From positions 38,116,318 to 38,180,317 of the forward strand of contig JACSVZ010000001.1 of the NCBI GenBank assembly GCA_014706295.1: a stretch of 64,000 nucleotides of DNA. Direction: 5' to 3'. The translations under genes were made by a program, and so were the position numbers. The notes beneath the pieces were generated by a model that saw only the letters and a program-made list of their open reading frames with translations, searched no databases and had not been told where the DNA came from. Positions 40,689-64,000 of the stretch are shown here, piece by piece (the first letter of the stretch is position 1; every line of letters starts with the position of its first letter). The stretch is from Lycocorax pyrrhopterus obiensis (taxonomy: Eukaryota; Chordata; Aves; Passeriformes; Paradisaeidae).

Positions 40689-41878
40689 GAATGAACAAAA
40701 GTCTAAAAGTCTCCCATTTTTGGTTAACAAAAGCAGCAACCTACAAAACCCCTGCATTCCATGACAAATTTTTTTATGTCAAAAAATTAATCCTTGAGCA
40801 GGTATGAACATTTGTACACAGAACAATATAACTGTGGAGATGTGTTTGGGCAAACAACTGGATTAATCAGGGAAAGAAAAAAAAAGAAAAATAAAAAAAA
40901 AAGACTTCACCTGGGACACCTGAAAAAGCTTGGATTGTGTGCTGGCTGAGAGGTATATCATCGGGGATGCCAGCAGTTTTCAGCACTTGCATCCCCTTCA
41001 CACAAAATGAAAAGAGCAGCAGAAAAAGGACAGAGGTTTTAAGACCGAACAAGGAAAAGAACTGCCAACAGAACACAGTGTTCAGCTAGCTCATTTGGCT
41101 AATGGTAAATGCAGCTTTTTAATACTGAATTTCATAAGCTTGTGTTAAGTGAGTCCATGCTCTCAGGAGGCTCCAGGGTAAGAATTCAGCCACTTTACCC
41201 ACAGAGCAAAAGTAATAGAGAAGTTCCATCCTCGAACAGGTGATTCCTCAGAGTCAAAAACAGGCAACCAGATAAGGGAAAAGAAACTGAGACCTGCTTG
41301 ACAAGATATGATTATCCAACTGACAGAAGTCTAATGGGAATTAAATGGAGAATGTACATTCTCTTTGTAAATCCAACAAGGTTTTCTAACCCATGTGATT
41401 TTTTTTTTCATTTGCACTATATATGGGCAGCCTTACTAAAATGAAGTGCTAAAAACAAAGGCAATGTTTACTTTTATCCTTACACCATTTGCAGAATAAC
41501 CCTTTTTTATAAAGTCATACCATAATTTTTCATGCTTCTGAACAATAAATATTTTCAATGAAGTCTGTTTATTACATTGACTGATTTCAATCTGCTCTTT
41601 TGTTTTCACAGACCAGGACATAGTACAATTATTTCAAAAGAAATGATTGATTTTGCTATCATATTCACCTTTGCAAAATTACAGCAATCTGTGCTTTTCT
41701 GTCACTTTATACATCAGATCTCGTCCATTGCAACCACATCAACATATTTATTTAATAATTATGAAGCTGTATCTTATACCATAATTTCTATTCTTATGTG
41801 TTCTACGACTAATAAATCCCTAATAAGTTTTGATTAAAACTAACTTTAATATATCAACTCTATAATCTAAAGTTAATT

Positions 41879-54010
<12,132 letters not shown>

Positions 54011-54859
54011 TGAATGATACTAAAAGAATATTGCACAGCTAAGAATACTTTTTCTTTATGTTTTAATTACAACAGGGTTTTCATCATTTCCTCCATTGCC
54101 TCTGCAAGGTATCAATGAGGTACCTGAAAGAAAATGGTAAGTTAGTACAGGAGTCGCATTCGACATAAAATATACACAAAGCTTATCTTTGAACTCATAG
54201 CCAATAAAAGCTGAAATACCCTTCAAGATGCCACAACACACATGGTGTCTTTCCCTAAGCATCTCTAGAACTTTACAATCAGCACTTTTTATCATTTGTG
54301 AGGTGCCAACAGCATACACTGCAGTGATATCATGATGAGGACATAATGAGTAATTACACTTATAAACCAGCACATGAATAAAAAAATAAAATAAAAAAAT
54401 TAAAAGCTTTCTACATTTACATGGTTGTGGTTGATCTCTTCTATCCCTTACAGTCACAATACACTGTTAATGTGGAGTATAGAATAATTTATACAAATTA
54501 ATAAAACATCATACAGTAATTTAAGGTCACTTAATTCTGCTGAATCCTGCAAACTTTTGCTGCAAGTGAAGCTCAAGCATACAATTACAGTAACTATAAC
54601 CTCTATCGATTGTCAATTGACGACACTACCCTCAATCTGTTCCAGTGCTTTCCTCCTATAGCTGTTAAAGGTTCCCTTTTATTTTTATGTCTCTTATTCT
54701 TCAAGACGTGAGAAACAAAAGCAGGTTTTGTTTACGGCAGCTAAGAATTACCAAAAACAAATTTAGACGGCTGGCTGGCTTGCTTTACACGATCATTTTT
54801 AAAGGGCAAGCTGACAGCGTGTGTGTTATCTGTCATCTCAGCAGCTCGCACATCTACAG

Positions 54860-55640
54860 ACACGCGCCGCAGATGGGAACCTGGCGCGAGGGAGGCAGGA
54901 ATTCCGCTCCACAGCCGCCTCCTGCGACACCGGCTTCGGGTCGCTGCCCCGCACCTGCAGCGCCCCGGGAGCGCCTCTGGCCTCCCACGGCCGGCCGGGC
55001 TCCGCTTGGCGGAGCGCACGGACACATCCAATCACCCGCCCTTCCCCCCGCGCTGCCGCCAGTCGGTTCCAGAGTGAACAGCCGCGGATTGCGGGAAGGG
55101 CCCCCCGGGACCGTGGGCTCGCTCCCCTCCTGGGCGCCTGCGAGGGGCGGCGGCGGGGGCGGCGAGGGCGGCGAGGCTGCCCCCGACCCGTGTTACCTGC
55201 GCGGAGCGGGGCCCGCCGGCGTCGCCTCCCCGGCCGCGGCGGAGCGGGGACGCGGGCGCGCCGGAAGCAGACACAGCCGCGCGCTCACCTGCGCGCCCCC
55301 GCCGCCCCCCGCCTCCTCCGCCGCCGGCCCGCACCAACTCCCGCCGCCGCACGGGGACGGGGGGGAGGCGCGAGGCTGCCCGGCGGCGGCGGCCGCGCTC
55401 CCGCTGCGGGCCCTCACGGTGCCTCGGAGGAACCGGTCCCGAGCGCCTCCCCGCTGGGCCGCGACTGCGCCTCAGCGCCGTGAGTGGCGCCTCTTCAGTC
55501 GCCCTCCCCCCCGTGCGCCCTCATGGTCTCGCCCGCTGGTGCCCCGCGGGCGAGCGGGGGACGGAGGGGAGGAGCGAGTCGGGGATGGCGGCGGCGGGAA
55601 GCGCCTCCTGCGTGGGGACTCGGCGCGGAACAGTGAGAAA
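54860..55640 (-). promoter_or_regulatory. BIVM: BIVM CpG-island promoter and 5' UTR exon
   Basis: A very CpG-dense block upstream of the BIVM coding exons. On the minus strand it holds two credible first-exon donors: CGCAG|GTGAGC (exon end 55289) and GCAG|GTAACA (exon end 55197). Either could splice to the acceptor at 54021-54020 carrying the BIVM start codon. The many long open frames on both strands (up to 334 codons on plus) are composition artefacts. The right edge is bounded by a CR1. Confidence 0.75.
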
Positions 55641-56660
55641 CAGATAGGCTCAGGGAGATGGGCCTGCTCAGCCTCGAAAAGAGACGTCTGAGAGGGGACC
55701 TCGTCAATATCTATCAGTATTGAAGGGAGAGAGTCAAGAGGATGGAGCCAGGCTCTGCTCGGCGGTGCCGGGCAATGGGACGAGCGGCAACGGGCAGAGA
55801 CTGATGCACAAGAAGTTCGACCTGAATACGAGGATGAATTTCTTTACTGTGTAGGTGACCGAGCACTGGAACAGATTGCCCAGAGAGGTTGTGGAGTCTC
55901 CCTCACTGGAGATACTGAAGAACCGTCTGGACGCAATCCTGTGCAGTGTGCTCTGGGATGACCCTGCTTGGTGTGAAAAATGAGTGGATGATAAATGTTG
56001 GCTTTTGTATATAATAGGATAACATTTACAAGTAATAATGTACTAGGTAGAAATAATGTTAAGGTAAAATATAGTAGAAACAAGGTTAGAGTGAATTGTA
56101 ACTTCGAAATAGTTTTAATAAACTGAGAAACGTAGTAGTGAATACATAGTGATAAATGTCCTTTAAGCTGATAAACCACAGAGCCGGTGATCAAGACACC
56201 TTAAAGAAACAAAGAAGATAAACTGCATACATCCCAGGAAGTCTGTTATCTCACTAAAAGCTCACACCTCCCAAAGAAACTGTCGAATAAACTGAGTTAC
56301 AACTGAGAAGGGGATTCCTGCCTTCAATCCTTCAAGATCCAGAGGACCGGAGAGGCGTCTTGCTGGCGGGAGAGGGGTGCAAAGAGGTTGGAGAGTAGAA
56401 GTGAAGTGTAAATTATCTTCTAAGCTTAATGAATATGTAACAGTTTGAGAGGATACTTAAACTCACAGAAAAGTGAATAGGATTGCGCCTCTAGCTGATT
56501 GCTAAGCGCCCAGCGCTGTATTTGCCTTTGTTCTACTAATAAATGTTCAATACTTTGTTGCTAAAATTTTTAGCTTGTTATTTCATTTATTTCATTGGGT
56601 AGGGAGCGTGGACCAGATGACCCACTGTGGTCCCTTCCAACCTGACCCATTCGGTGGTTC
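55640..56660 (+). mobile_element. CR1 LINE fragment split by a solo LTR
   Basis: The left part (55640-55971) reads 'ctcagggagatgggcctgctcagcctcg', then 'gagcactggaacagattgcccagagagg', then 'gggatgaccctgcttgg'. The right part (56595-56660) resumes with 'gtggaccagatgacccactgtggtcccttccaacctgacccattc'. The break falls inside the normally continuous CR1 3' end and is filled by a 623-bp LTR. Confidence 0.9.
55972..56594 (+). mobile_element. Solo LTR of an endogenous retrovirus, inserted in a CR1
   Basis: A 623-bp segment starting TGTG and ending TTCA, the canonical TG...CA LTR termini. It is flanked by a direct 4-bp target-site duplication TTGG (55968-55971 and 56595-56598) and interrupts a CR1. 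Inside are an A/T-rich TATATAAT at 56008-56015 and several AATAAA hexamers, including 56538-56543 near the 3' end. No gag, pol or env sequence accompanies it, so the internal region has been lost, presumably by LTR-LTR recombination. Family not identified. Confidence 0.82.
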
Positions 56661-58769
56661 TGTGAAAAAGCAAAGCGTTGGCTAATGAAATTTTAATACA
56701 AATGGCCTATCGTCAGCACCAGCCGGAGCGCTACGGGTGCTGAGCGAAAGCTCCCAGCTCCGGCACTGCCGCCCACTGGAACTGCTCCCTGGGCAGCTCG
56801 GGGTCACCCGTGCCCTCACCGTGTCCCCTGGGGGTGTGGGCACCTGCCTGCCCCAAATGGCACAGCCAGGCGCAGGGCTGCCCGGGGGATGCCCCAGACA
56901 CCAGTCCCTGCTACCCCGAGCTGCTGTTAGGTTAAAGTGGGATAGGGTAGGCCGGGCTCAACATCACTCTTGGCTCAGCTTTGGAATCACACTTCTAACT
57001 TGGCTGTGTCTTCCCGCTGAGCTTGGGGAAAGTGTAGGAGCATAACAGTGAGCACTGGGTTCTCCTGGGGAACAAGGGACCAATGTCTGGACATTTGATT
57101 TGCACTGGGGTTCTCTTGGTTCCCCTGACAGTAGTAAGAACACGTGTAACAACAATGCTTCTGTAAAACTGTATGAAGGAACAAAAGTGTATTTCAGGTA
57201 ACAGTGTCTGGAACTGCTGACAATATTTCTCATCCTTCACTGCAGTCAACGTGAACAAACACAGTAACACTGAATATACAACTGGAGCTGTTCTGATACT
57301 GCCACAAATATGTAAACTTAATTTTTAAATATTCAGATTTTTTTCATTAAATGATTGGTTTTATAACAAAGTCATTATAAATTTTTAAGTAAAATACCAA
57401 AAAGTTATATGATGTCCCGCTGACAGAGGATTCACTCCTGGCAATTATGACACTGTGCCCTCAGTCCACAGAGCCTCTACTCCCAGCAATACTTTCTGTG
57501 AGAAGTGCTGCAATTAATGGGAAAAAAAAAGAATCTAATATCTCCTCAATTGTTAGTGTTATTTGATAGTTCTCAGTGGTTAGGCAGAGCTAAGTTGCCA
57601 AAGTGCTTGAGCAGTTGTGGGTACAACCATGTTTGCCATCCCCTGGACATGAGAAGACCTAGATCACATTCAGTAGTTTATGTGGCTTCATCCTGAGGCA
57701 ACCTGCCCCTTGTAATGGAGAGCATCCCTTATGCCTTTGCCAGCTGGAAGCCTGTTGAGCCTTAGTTGGCCAACAGCCTTTGATGTAATTAAATAATTCT
57801 GCCTCCAAAGCGTTTTTATCTGAGCCAAATTATAGGCATTAGGATAGCAGTGATGTTGGCTTTGCCAGCCAAGACTAAAATTAGGTTGCATGATTTATCT
57901 TAAAACTTGTTTGGGTGCTGACAAATAGTGCCAAATCTCTGCACAGATTCCCTGAGCTGCACTTATGTGGGGGAAAAAAGCTGGAGGAGAGAACATCAGG
58001 AGGGTGGAAGCGTGTCACCTTTACTTCATCGCTGCTGTGCTTTTTTTAACATGTCAGTGCCATCCTGCTGAGAGGAGGAAGGATGATCTGTGAATTCTAG
58101 AGCTATCAAATTTCTTTTTAAATAAAAACATCTTTAAAGTTCTCTTCCACTAGAGGAGACTGGCTTCTCTCATACAGCAAAATATAAGCTGAGAGACAGT
58201 GTGATTTCTGCCTGTAAAACACATCAGGAGAGTAAAGATGGGGAAAGGAGAGGAGCTAAAGGGTCATGGATATACAAGTCTGTGTGAATTTTTACACTAG
58301 AAAATATAAGTCTTCTAACTACTGAATGTCCTGAAAAGTCATGTCCACGAGAACATAACAGGGCAAAAACTATGTATTCAAAAACTGGAGCTGGGTAATA
58401 TTTAAGGCATTTTGTAATGAGGTTGTTGGTTAGAAAAGACACTCTTCATTGACCCAGGTTGTCATTTCTCGGTTTGCAATTTTCTCCAAGCAAGTGATTT
58501 TTGTGTGCTTTTCTCTAAGCATATTTGCAGTATTTCAAAATGTAAAATACAAAATACTTTTGAAATTCATGAGTCCTTGCTGATGAGTTTCAATTTTCTG
58601 TATTGTTTGCCTTAACAAGAGAGAAGCAATAAGGAGCAAAGTTGAAATTATCTTTTAGGATATAAGTTCTCTCATGAAGAGGCCTTAATTTTTGTGAGGT
58701 TTCTGTAGCTAAACTTTGACAAAGAAAAGCATTTGGGTATGTGTTTGTACAAACTACCTGAAAGGAGGT
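56661..58769. other. BIVM-POGLUT2 spacer, no gene seen
   Basis: Non-coding spacer between two divergent CpG-island promoters. A moderately GC-rich patch at about 56710-56940 has no recognisable gene or repeat signature. The rest is ordinary AT-rich sequence. Confidence 0.5.
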
Positions 58770-59055
58770 TGTAGTGAGGCGGGTGTTGGTTTTTCAAGTA
58801 GTAAGTGATGAGAAGAAATGGCCTGAAGTTGCACCAGGGATGGGTTTAGATTGGATATTGGGAAAAATTTCTCCATGGAAAGAGTTGTGAAGCAGTGGAA
58901 CAGGCTGCCCAGGGAAGTGGTTGAGTCACCATCCCTGAAGGTATTTAAAAGATGTGTAGATGTGGTGCGCATGGACATGGTGGAGTTGGCAGGGCTAGGT
59001 TAACGGTTGGACCTGATACTCTTAAAGGGCTTTTCCAACCTAAATGATTCTGTAT
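58770..59055 (+). mobile_element. CR1 LINE 3' fragment
   Basis: Well-preserved CR1 3' end: 'gagaagaaatggcctgaagttgcaccaggg', 'agtggaacaggctgcccagggaagtgg', 'gagtcaccatccctgaagg', and the terminus 'ttttccaacctaaatgattctg'. 5'-truncated. Confidence 0.93.
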
Positions 59056-59239
59056 ATATTAAGAATTGCACTCGTGTTTGGGACTAGCTCTCTGCAATTG
59101 GAGGCTGGATTACTTGACGGACAAAGGGCCATGGAATCACCAAAGGCCCGTGCTGGGTGATTGCCCTGCTGGGAGCAGGTGAGGTGCCCCTTCACCTCTG
59201 CTCCAGACAATCCCGGACGTGCACTACCGGCCACACATC

Positions 59240-59465
59240 ACAGAGTCACAGAACTGTTAGGGTTGGAAGGGACCTCGGGAGATCATCTAATCCACCCCCC
59301 CTGCCAAGGCAGGGTCACCTGGAGCAGGTGGCATGGGAACACGGTGAATTTGGAATGTCTCCAGAGAGGGAGACTCCACGGCCTCCATGGGCAGCCTGTT
59401 CCAGGGCTTTGCCACCCTCAGCGTAAAGAAGCTCTTCACCTTCAGCTGCTCTGAGGAGGATTTTG
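59240..59465 (-). mobile_element. CR1 LINE 3' fragment, opposite orientation
   Basis: Plus-strand text is the reverse complement of a CR1 end: 'agagtcacagaactgttagggttggaagggacc', 'ctgccaaggcagggtcacctggagcagg', 'cagcctgttccagggctttgccaccctcagcg'. It ends just before the POGLUT2 CpG island and lies tail to tail with the preceding plus-strand copy. Confidence 0.93.
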
Positions 59466-59559
59466 AAAACACACTTTCCTGATTGTCAACTCCATTTCCC
59501 ACCCTGATGTTTGGGAACGGAGTGAAGGGAGGCCGGTGGGCGGGGGGAAGAGGAACTTC

Positions 59560-60030
59560 AGCTCATGGCACGGGTTAAACAGATGTCCGGATGCGTAAAT
59601 CAGGGCCGCGGGGAGAGCCAGCTGTCCTCGATGCTTCCCGTGCCCTGGCTCCTGGTAATTCCCGGGGGTTCACCCGGCGCCTCCCAACCGGCCGGCGCCT
59701 GCCGGCAGCGCCGCCCCGCGATGCCGCTGCCCCGCCCCACGGAGCCGCGCCGGGGGCGGGACTGCCCGGCGGCGGGGCGAGGGGAAGGCCGGTGCGGGCG
59801 GTGTTGGTCTGTCGGGGCAGCGCTGCCGATGCGTGCGCTGTGGCCGCTGTGCCTCGCCCTGGGAGCCGCGGCGGCGGCCGCGGGCGGGGGCGGGCGGCCG
59901 AGCGCCGAGCGCAGCGCCGTGTGGGGGCCCGGGCTGCGCGCCGCGGCCGCGCTCCCCGCACGGTACTTCCACGTGCAGGCCGTGGACGCCGAAGGGCTGA
60001 GGTGAGGGCGGCGGCGGCGGCTTTCCGGGG
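59560..60030 (+). promoter_or_regulatory. POGLUT2: POGLUT2 CpG-island promoter and exon 1
   Basis: Dense CpG block with GC-box-like GGGGCGGG sequences, covering the probable transcription start, the first coding exon and the first donor (GTGAGG at 60002). No TATA box seen. Confidence 0.8.
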
Positions 60031-63000
60031 AGATTGTGAGCACGGTCAAACCGAGAGGATTGCTATTTTCTTGTAGAAAGGGCACGCTAAAAGCTCTCTA
60101 CGTGACTTCTTCTGTATATCCCTTGGCAAGAGCTTGTTAATCTTTTCAAGGAGTATCAAATAACGGCGCGAGGGGATGAGATAAGAGGATGAAAACGTTC
60201 AGCAGCAAAACATACGTGTTAGTCAGTGGAAAAATTCATGATTTATTCTCCTTTGTCAAAACTTTAGCAGTGACTAATACATTTGATTTGTTAGGCTCAG
60301 GCATCCTGCTTGTTTCTACTGTTAGGAGCATTAGTATTTCTCCTACACACCAAGGCGCAAGATCAGTAGAATCATTTAGGAATTACTCCATAGGCCAGTA
60401 GGTAAACTTCATAGGAATGAAATAGGACGAGGAGCAATGGCCATAAACTAAAATACAAGAAACTTCCCCTCACCATGAAGAAGAACTTTCCCCTGAGGGT
60501 GGCAGAGCACTGGAACAGGCTGCCCAGGGAGGCTGTGGAGTTTCCCTCTCTGGAGACGTTGCAGACCCCCCTGGACATGTTCCTGTGTCACCTGCTGCAG
60601 GTGACCCTGCCTTGGCAGGGGGATTGGACCAAATGATCTCCGGTGGTCCTTTCCAACACTAACAACTCTGTGATTTTCAGAGGATGCTCATCGCTTTCCA
60701 TTCCTGTAGGAAAACTGGTCGTACAGCCTAGGTGGGAGCTCAGAATGCTCCATCAAGGTCATCCAGATTAGGTGCACCATGGCTTGTGTGAGTACGGAAG
60801 CTGCCAGTTCAGCCTAACTTGGACAGTAAATATTTCTGGCATTTAGTTGAACTGGCAGCTCTCGAGTATGTCTGGACTTGAGTAAGTTTTAGGAAAGGTG
60901 ACCAGGGTCTTGGGCTGTTACCCCTTAGTTCAGCTACTCCCACCACCTTTCTCTATCCCAGGCTCTCCTTAAATATTTGGGACTATGTTTAAAGAGATGG
61001 AAGAAAGGTGGAAGGAAGTTGACAGCATTTTGACTGCACCAACTTTGTTAATACCTCAATGATATGTGATAAATTCCTGATTATTCAGTTTATTTTATTT
61101 GCTTTTATGGAGGTTTTTCTATGTTTGGTGTATGGTGAATTTTACCAAAATATCTCATTTACACATTGAATTATGTGATCCCTCTATAGTGTTTTTCCCT
61201 GTTTTTTTTCCCATATAAGCTACCATAATGATTAAGAAGTTTAACTTTGTTCTTTACTTCCTTAAATAATACCTGGAAGATAAGGTAATATGAAAACATT
61301 TTGCTTCTGAATGTAAAATAATAGACTTATTAACCTGCTAAAACGAAACTTGCTCTAGTATTTTTTTTTAATAGAATTGTAGAATGGTTTGGGTTGGAAG
61401 AGACTTTTAAAGATCATCTTGTTCCAACCCCCTTGCCATGGGCAGGGACAACTTCCAGTAGTCCAGGTTGCACAAAGCTTTGTCCAGCTTGACCCTGAAC
61501 AGTTCTACTGATGGGGCATCCACAAGTTCTCTGGGCAACCTGTTTGTGTGTCTCACCACCTTCATTGTAAATGATTTCTTACTTATATCCAACCAAATCT
61601 ACCCTTTTTCACTTTAAAACCATTGTCGTTGTTCTGTCCCTACAGGAAAGGACACCAAGATATATCCACCAAGATCCATTTATCTGCATGCTCTCTACCT
61701 TCCCATCATTTTACACTTGAGCTGCTACCAATCAAAAGCTGTGCTGGCTTTTTAAAGGTGCTTTGTTCCCATATAGTCAAAGACTGTATTTGCAGTAGGG
61801 CACCAAGTGATTTTTGGATCTGTGCTCATGGCTGATTGGAACCTTCTTGATATCTAATGCTTCTAATGGCGTGAGACGTTTTAGGCAGCCTACCAAAATT
61901 CTCTCTGGAAAAATCACACCTTGGTTGTGAACATTAGGATGTGCTTGTAGGGGCCTAACGCGGTTCAGAGAAGTCACTGGAAATCTGTTGACTTGCAAAG
62001 GAACGGACCAGACTAAGAAATCTTTTGTATGTTTCCTTTGTTTATTAAGCTCCCGCTTATTCTCTGGGTAGGTTCACTTCGTCACCAGGTGAAAATGCAT
62101 TCCAGGTGAAGATCACTGCTCCCGAAGAACAGTTCACTCGCGTTGGTGTGCAAGTATTGGACAGGAAAGATGGTTCCTTCCTCGTGAGATACAGGATGTA
62201 TGCAAGCTACAAAAGCCTGAGGATAGAAGTCAAAACTGGAGATAAGCATGTTGCAAAGTCTCCGTATATTTTAAAAGGTAAGAGGCATCACTACACACAG
62301 GTTTCCTACCACGGCTCACAAAGTGTGTCCCAGAATGTCTTCTACTACAAGCATAGGATTCTTTGGGATCTCAGTGCTTCTCTGGACTATCAAATCCCAT
62401 TGGAATTACGGATTCATTATATGCATCCTACGCATAGTATTCAAAATAATAAAAGGAAGCAAATGCTGTGAAGCTGTTGCCTAATAAATACCTGTAGAGG
62501 TCTCACACAGAAGCTGATGTAGGTTGACATGACTCCATTTGAGTTAAAAAAAATTTCAGACATGTCCATTTAGAGTTGCTGAAGTTTTGGCCCTAAGCAG
62601 TGAATGTTCAGTGCCTGACCCTGTTCTATGATCTCAACAGCTGAATATTATGACTTATTAAAAATAAAATAATAATTGTGTTCCTGATAGGACCTATTTA
62701 CCATGAAAACTGTGACTGCCCTCAGGAGGAGAGCAGTGCATGGCTGGAAGAGATGAACTGCCCTCAAACCATTCCACAGATTCAGAGAGACCTAGCAAAT
62801 TTTCCCATTGTTGACCCAGATAAGATTGCAAAAGAAATTCCGCAGAGGTTTGGACAAAGACAGAGTTTGTGTCACTACACCATCAAAGACAATGAGGTAT
62901 GGAATGGGTTGATCTGAAGTCCATATGGGAATTTGGTGGCAAGCCATGTTAACTGGGCAGTTTGTCTGTTCCCAGTTGTAAAAGCTTCTTGTAATCTGTT

Positions 63001-63723
63001 CTTTAAGAACAAGATGTTGCTTGCTTCTCTGTCCTTGACTACTTTGCAGTTTGTGTATGAGCTCAGCAATATCTGTCCTGCTTTGTAAGTGCTTTTTTGT
63101 CCACGTTACAACTGAAACACAGTGAAAGCAAATTACTTTCCAGGCAATCAATATGAGTACTGGGCACACACCCAAGTCTCCTAAATGCTAATTCAGTTTC
63201 CTGTTCTCTGAGCAATACTGCTGTGAAGTATTCTATCATCTAATTTGAAGTGCATCAATAAATTACATCGTGCATAATTCTGAGGTAAAGAAATATCACT
63301 TTTAGCTGCACTGAGGATCAGAGCTACAGTTCTTTATAACAAAGCTGTACTTACTTCAGCGGAGTTTTATATGGAAATTAGAAGAATGGAACACCACAGA
63401 AATAAGCAACAGTTTATGTTTCCATGAAACAGACCTCAAACATCTGCAAAAGCAAGCAAAGCCTGTAATTTTTTATTTTTTCATCACTTTTCTGTGATGA
63501 GATTTCTGTTGCTTCCCAGCTGATTCATAAATCTATACAGCCATACAAACTGTCTGATGAGTTACTAAGCAATTAAAAGAGCTCTGAATTGTGCCAGCCG
63601 TTCTCTGGAATGAAATCACCCAGTAAAACCTTTGTTTATTTTCAGGTTTATATAAAGACATATGGGGAACATGTTGGCTTCAGAATTTTCATGGATGCCA
63701 TACTGCTTTCTTTGACAAGAAAA
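59829..63723 (+). CDS. POGLUT2: POGLUT2 (KDELC1) protein O-glucosyltransferase 2, 5' part, first 4 exons
   Basis: ER-lumenal enzyme that O-glucosylates EGF repeats of Notch and fibrillin-type proteins. Exons in the window: 59829-60001, 62072-62277, 62691-62896, 63646-63723 (221 codons, phases 2, 1, 0, 0). The gene continues past the right edge, because exon 4 ends in a clean GTGAGT donor. The chosen ATG gives a signal peptide ([12 protein letters not shown] then an Ala run). Next come WGPGL...[12 protein letters not shown] and a filamin-type immunoglobulin domain (about residues 30-150; [21 protein letters not shown]). A cysteine-rich link (CDCP...MNCP) leads to the start of the glucosyltransferase domain ([32 protein letters not shown]). 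The catalytic core and C-terminal KDEL-like retention signal lie outside the window. POGLUT3/KDELC2 is the paralogue, but synteny next to BIVM fixes the identity. Confidence 0.95.
60395..60680 (+). mobile_element. CR1 LINE 3' fragment in POGLUT2 intron 1
   Basis: Typical CR1 3' blocks: 'gacgaggagcaatggccataaac', 'gcagagcactggaacaggctgcccaggg', 'ctgccttggcagggggattggacc', and the end 'ggtcctttccaacactaacaactctgtgatt'. Sense orientation relative to POGLUT2. Confidence 0.95.
61370..61690 (-). mobile_element. CR1 LINE 3' fragment in POGLUT2 intron 1, antisense
   Basis: Plus-strand text 'atagaattgtagaatggtttgggttggaagag', 'ttccaacccccttgccatgggcaggg', 'gggcatccacaagttctctgggcaacctg' is the reverse complement of a CR1 3' end. 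Older and more diverged than the copy at 60.4 kb. It forms an inverted pair with that copy across about 0.7 kb. Confidence 0.9.
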
Positions 63724-64000
63724 GTGAGTACATCTGTACAGCCACTTATTCTGCATGTCCTAATTTATAGAAGCCTGGGCTTAAATACACTTCAGTATAT
63801 TTGTTGCTGTTTCTGTTAAAAAACTCTTGCTCGTTGATTAATTATGGAAAGGTATGGAGTTTCCTTGTTTGAAGCTGTCATGTCTAGAATGCCATCTGAT
63901 TGGAGCATCACAAAAGTTAATTGAATAGCAGGCTTTTACAGGTGAATTTGATAAGCCAGGACAGGGTGTGTTGGTTTGTTGGGTTTTTTTTTTCTGTAGA

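Noticed and set aside
54687..55691. 334-codon plus-strand open frame in the BIVM CpG island
   Set aside because: Stop codons are depleted by GC content; several frames on both strands are equally open and none shows a known domain.

Overview
The window is vertebrate nuclear DNA, almost certainly from a bird. Genes are split into short exons with GT-AG introns. CpG-rich promoters are small, interspersed repeats are sparse, and nearly all recognisable repeats are 3'-truncated CR1 LINE fragments. The gene order METTL21E - ERCC5 - BIVM - POGLUT2 matches the block on human 13q33. I cannot name the species from this sequence.

Layout. Positions 1-7.1 kb are intergenic, with a 276-bp purine microsatellite and one decayed CR1. 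METTL21E (minus strand, 4 coding exons, 256 codons) covers 7.6-20.7 kb and probably has a non-coding first exon near 22.35-22.56 kb. ERCC5/XPG (minus, 15 coding exons, 1195 codons) covers 24.4-38.9 kb. BIVM (minus, 9 coding exons, 505 codons) covers 41.9-54.0 kb, with a CpG-island 5' end at 55.2-55.3 kb. POGLUT2/KDELC1 (plus) starts at 59.8 kb in its own CpG island and runs off the right edge after 4 exons (221 codons). BIVM and POGLUT2 are head to head. BIVM and ERCC5 are head to tail about 3 kb apart, the arrangement that gives BIVM-ERCC5 read-through transcripts in mammals. The BIVM-POGLUT2 spacer and POGLUT2 intron 1 have collected most of the transposable elements, including a 623-bp solo LTR inside a CR1.

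Every exon boundary was derived by hand from splice motifs, reading-frame phase and protein similarity recalled from the families. All boundaries are phase-consistent and all four reading frames are open. The genes share no pathway: METTL21E is a protein-lysine methyltransferase, ERCC5 the 3' endonuclease of nucleotide excision repair, BIVM is uncharacterised, and POGLUT2 an ER protein O-glucosyltransferase.

Best second looks: (1) ERCC5 intron 13 is a textbook U12-type AT-AC intron, with a decoy GT donor beside an in-frame stop that would make naive annotation truncate the protein. (2) BIVM carries a Gln/Cys/His pattern suggesting a papain/C39-like cysteine-protease fold. (3) ERCC5 exon 8 holds a three-copy repeat of about 36 codons in the acidic spacer. 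(4) METTL21E, a pseudogene in human, is intact here. (5) A solo LTR is nested in a CR1 between two divergent promoters.
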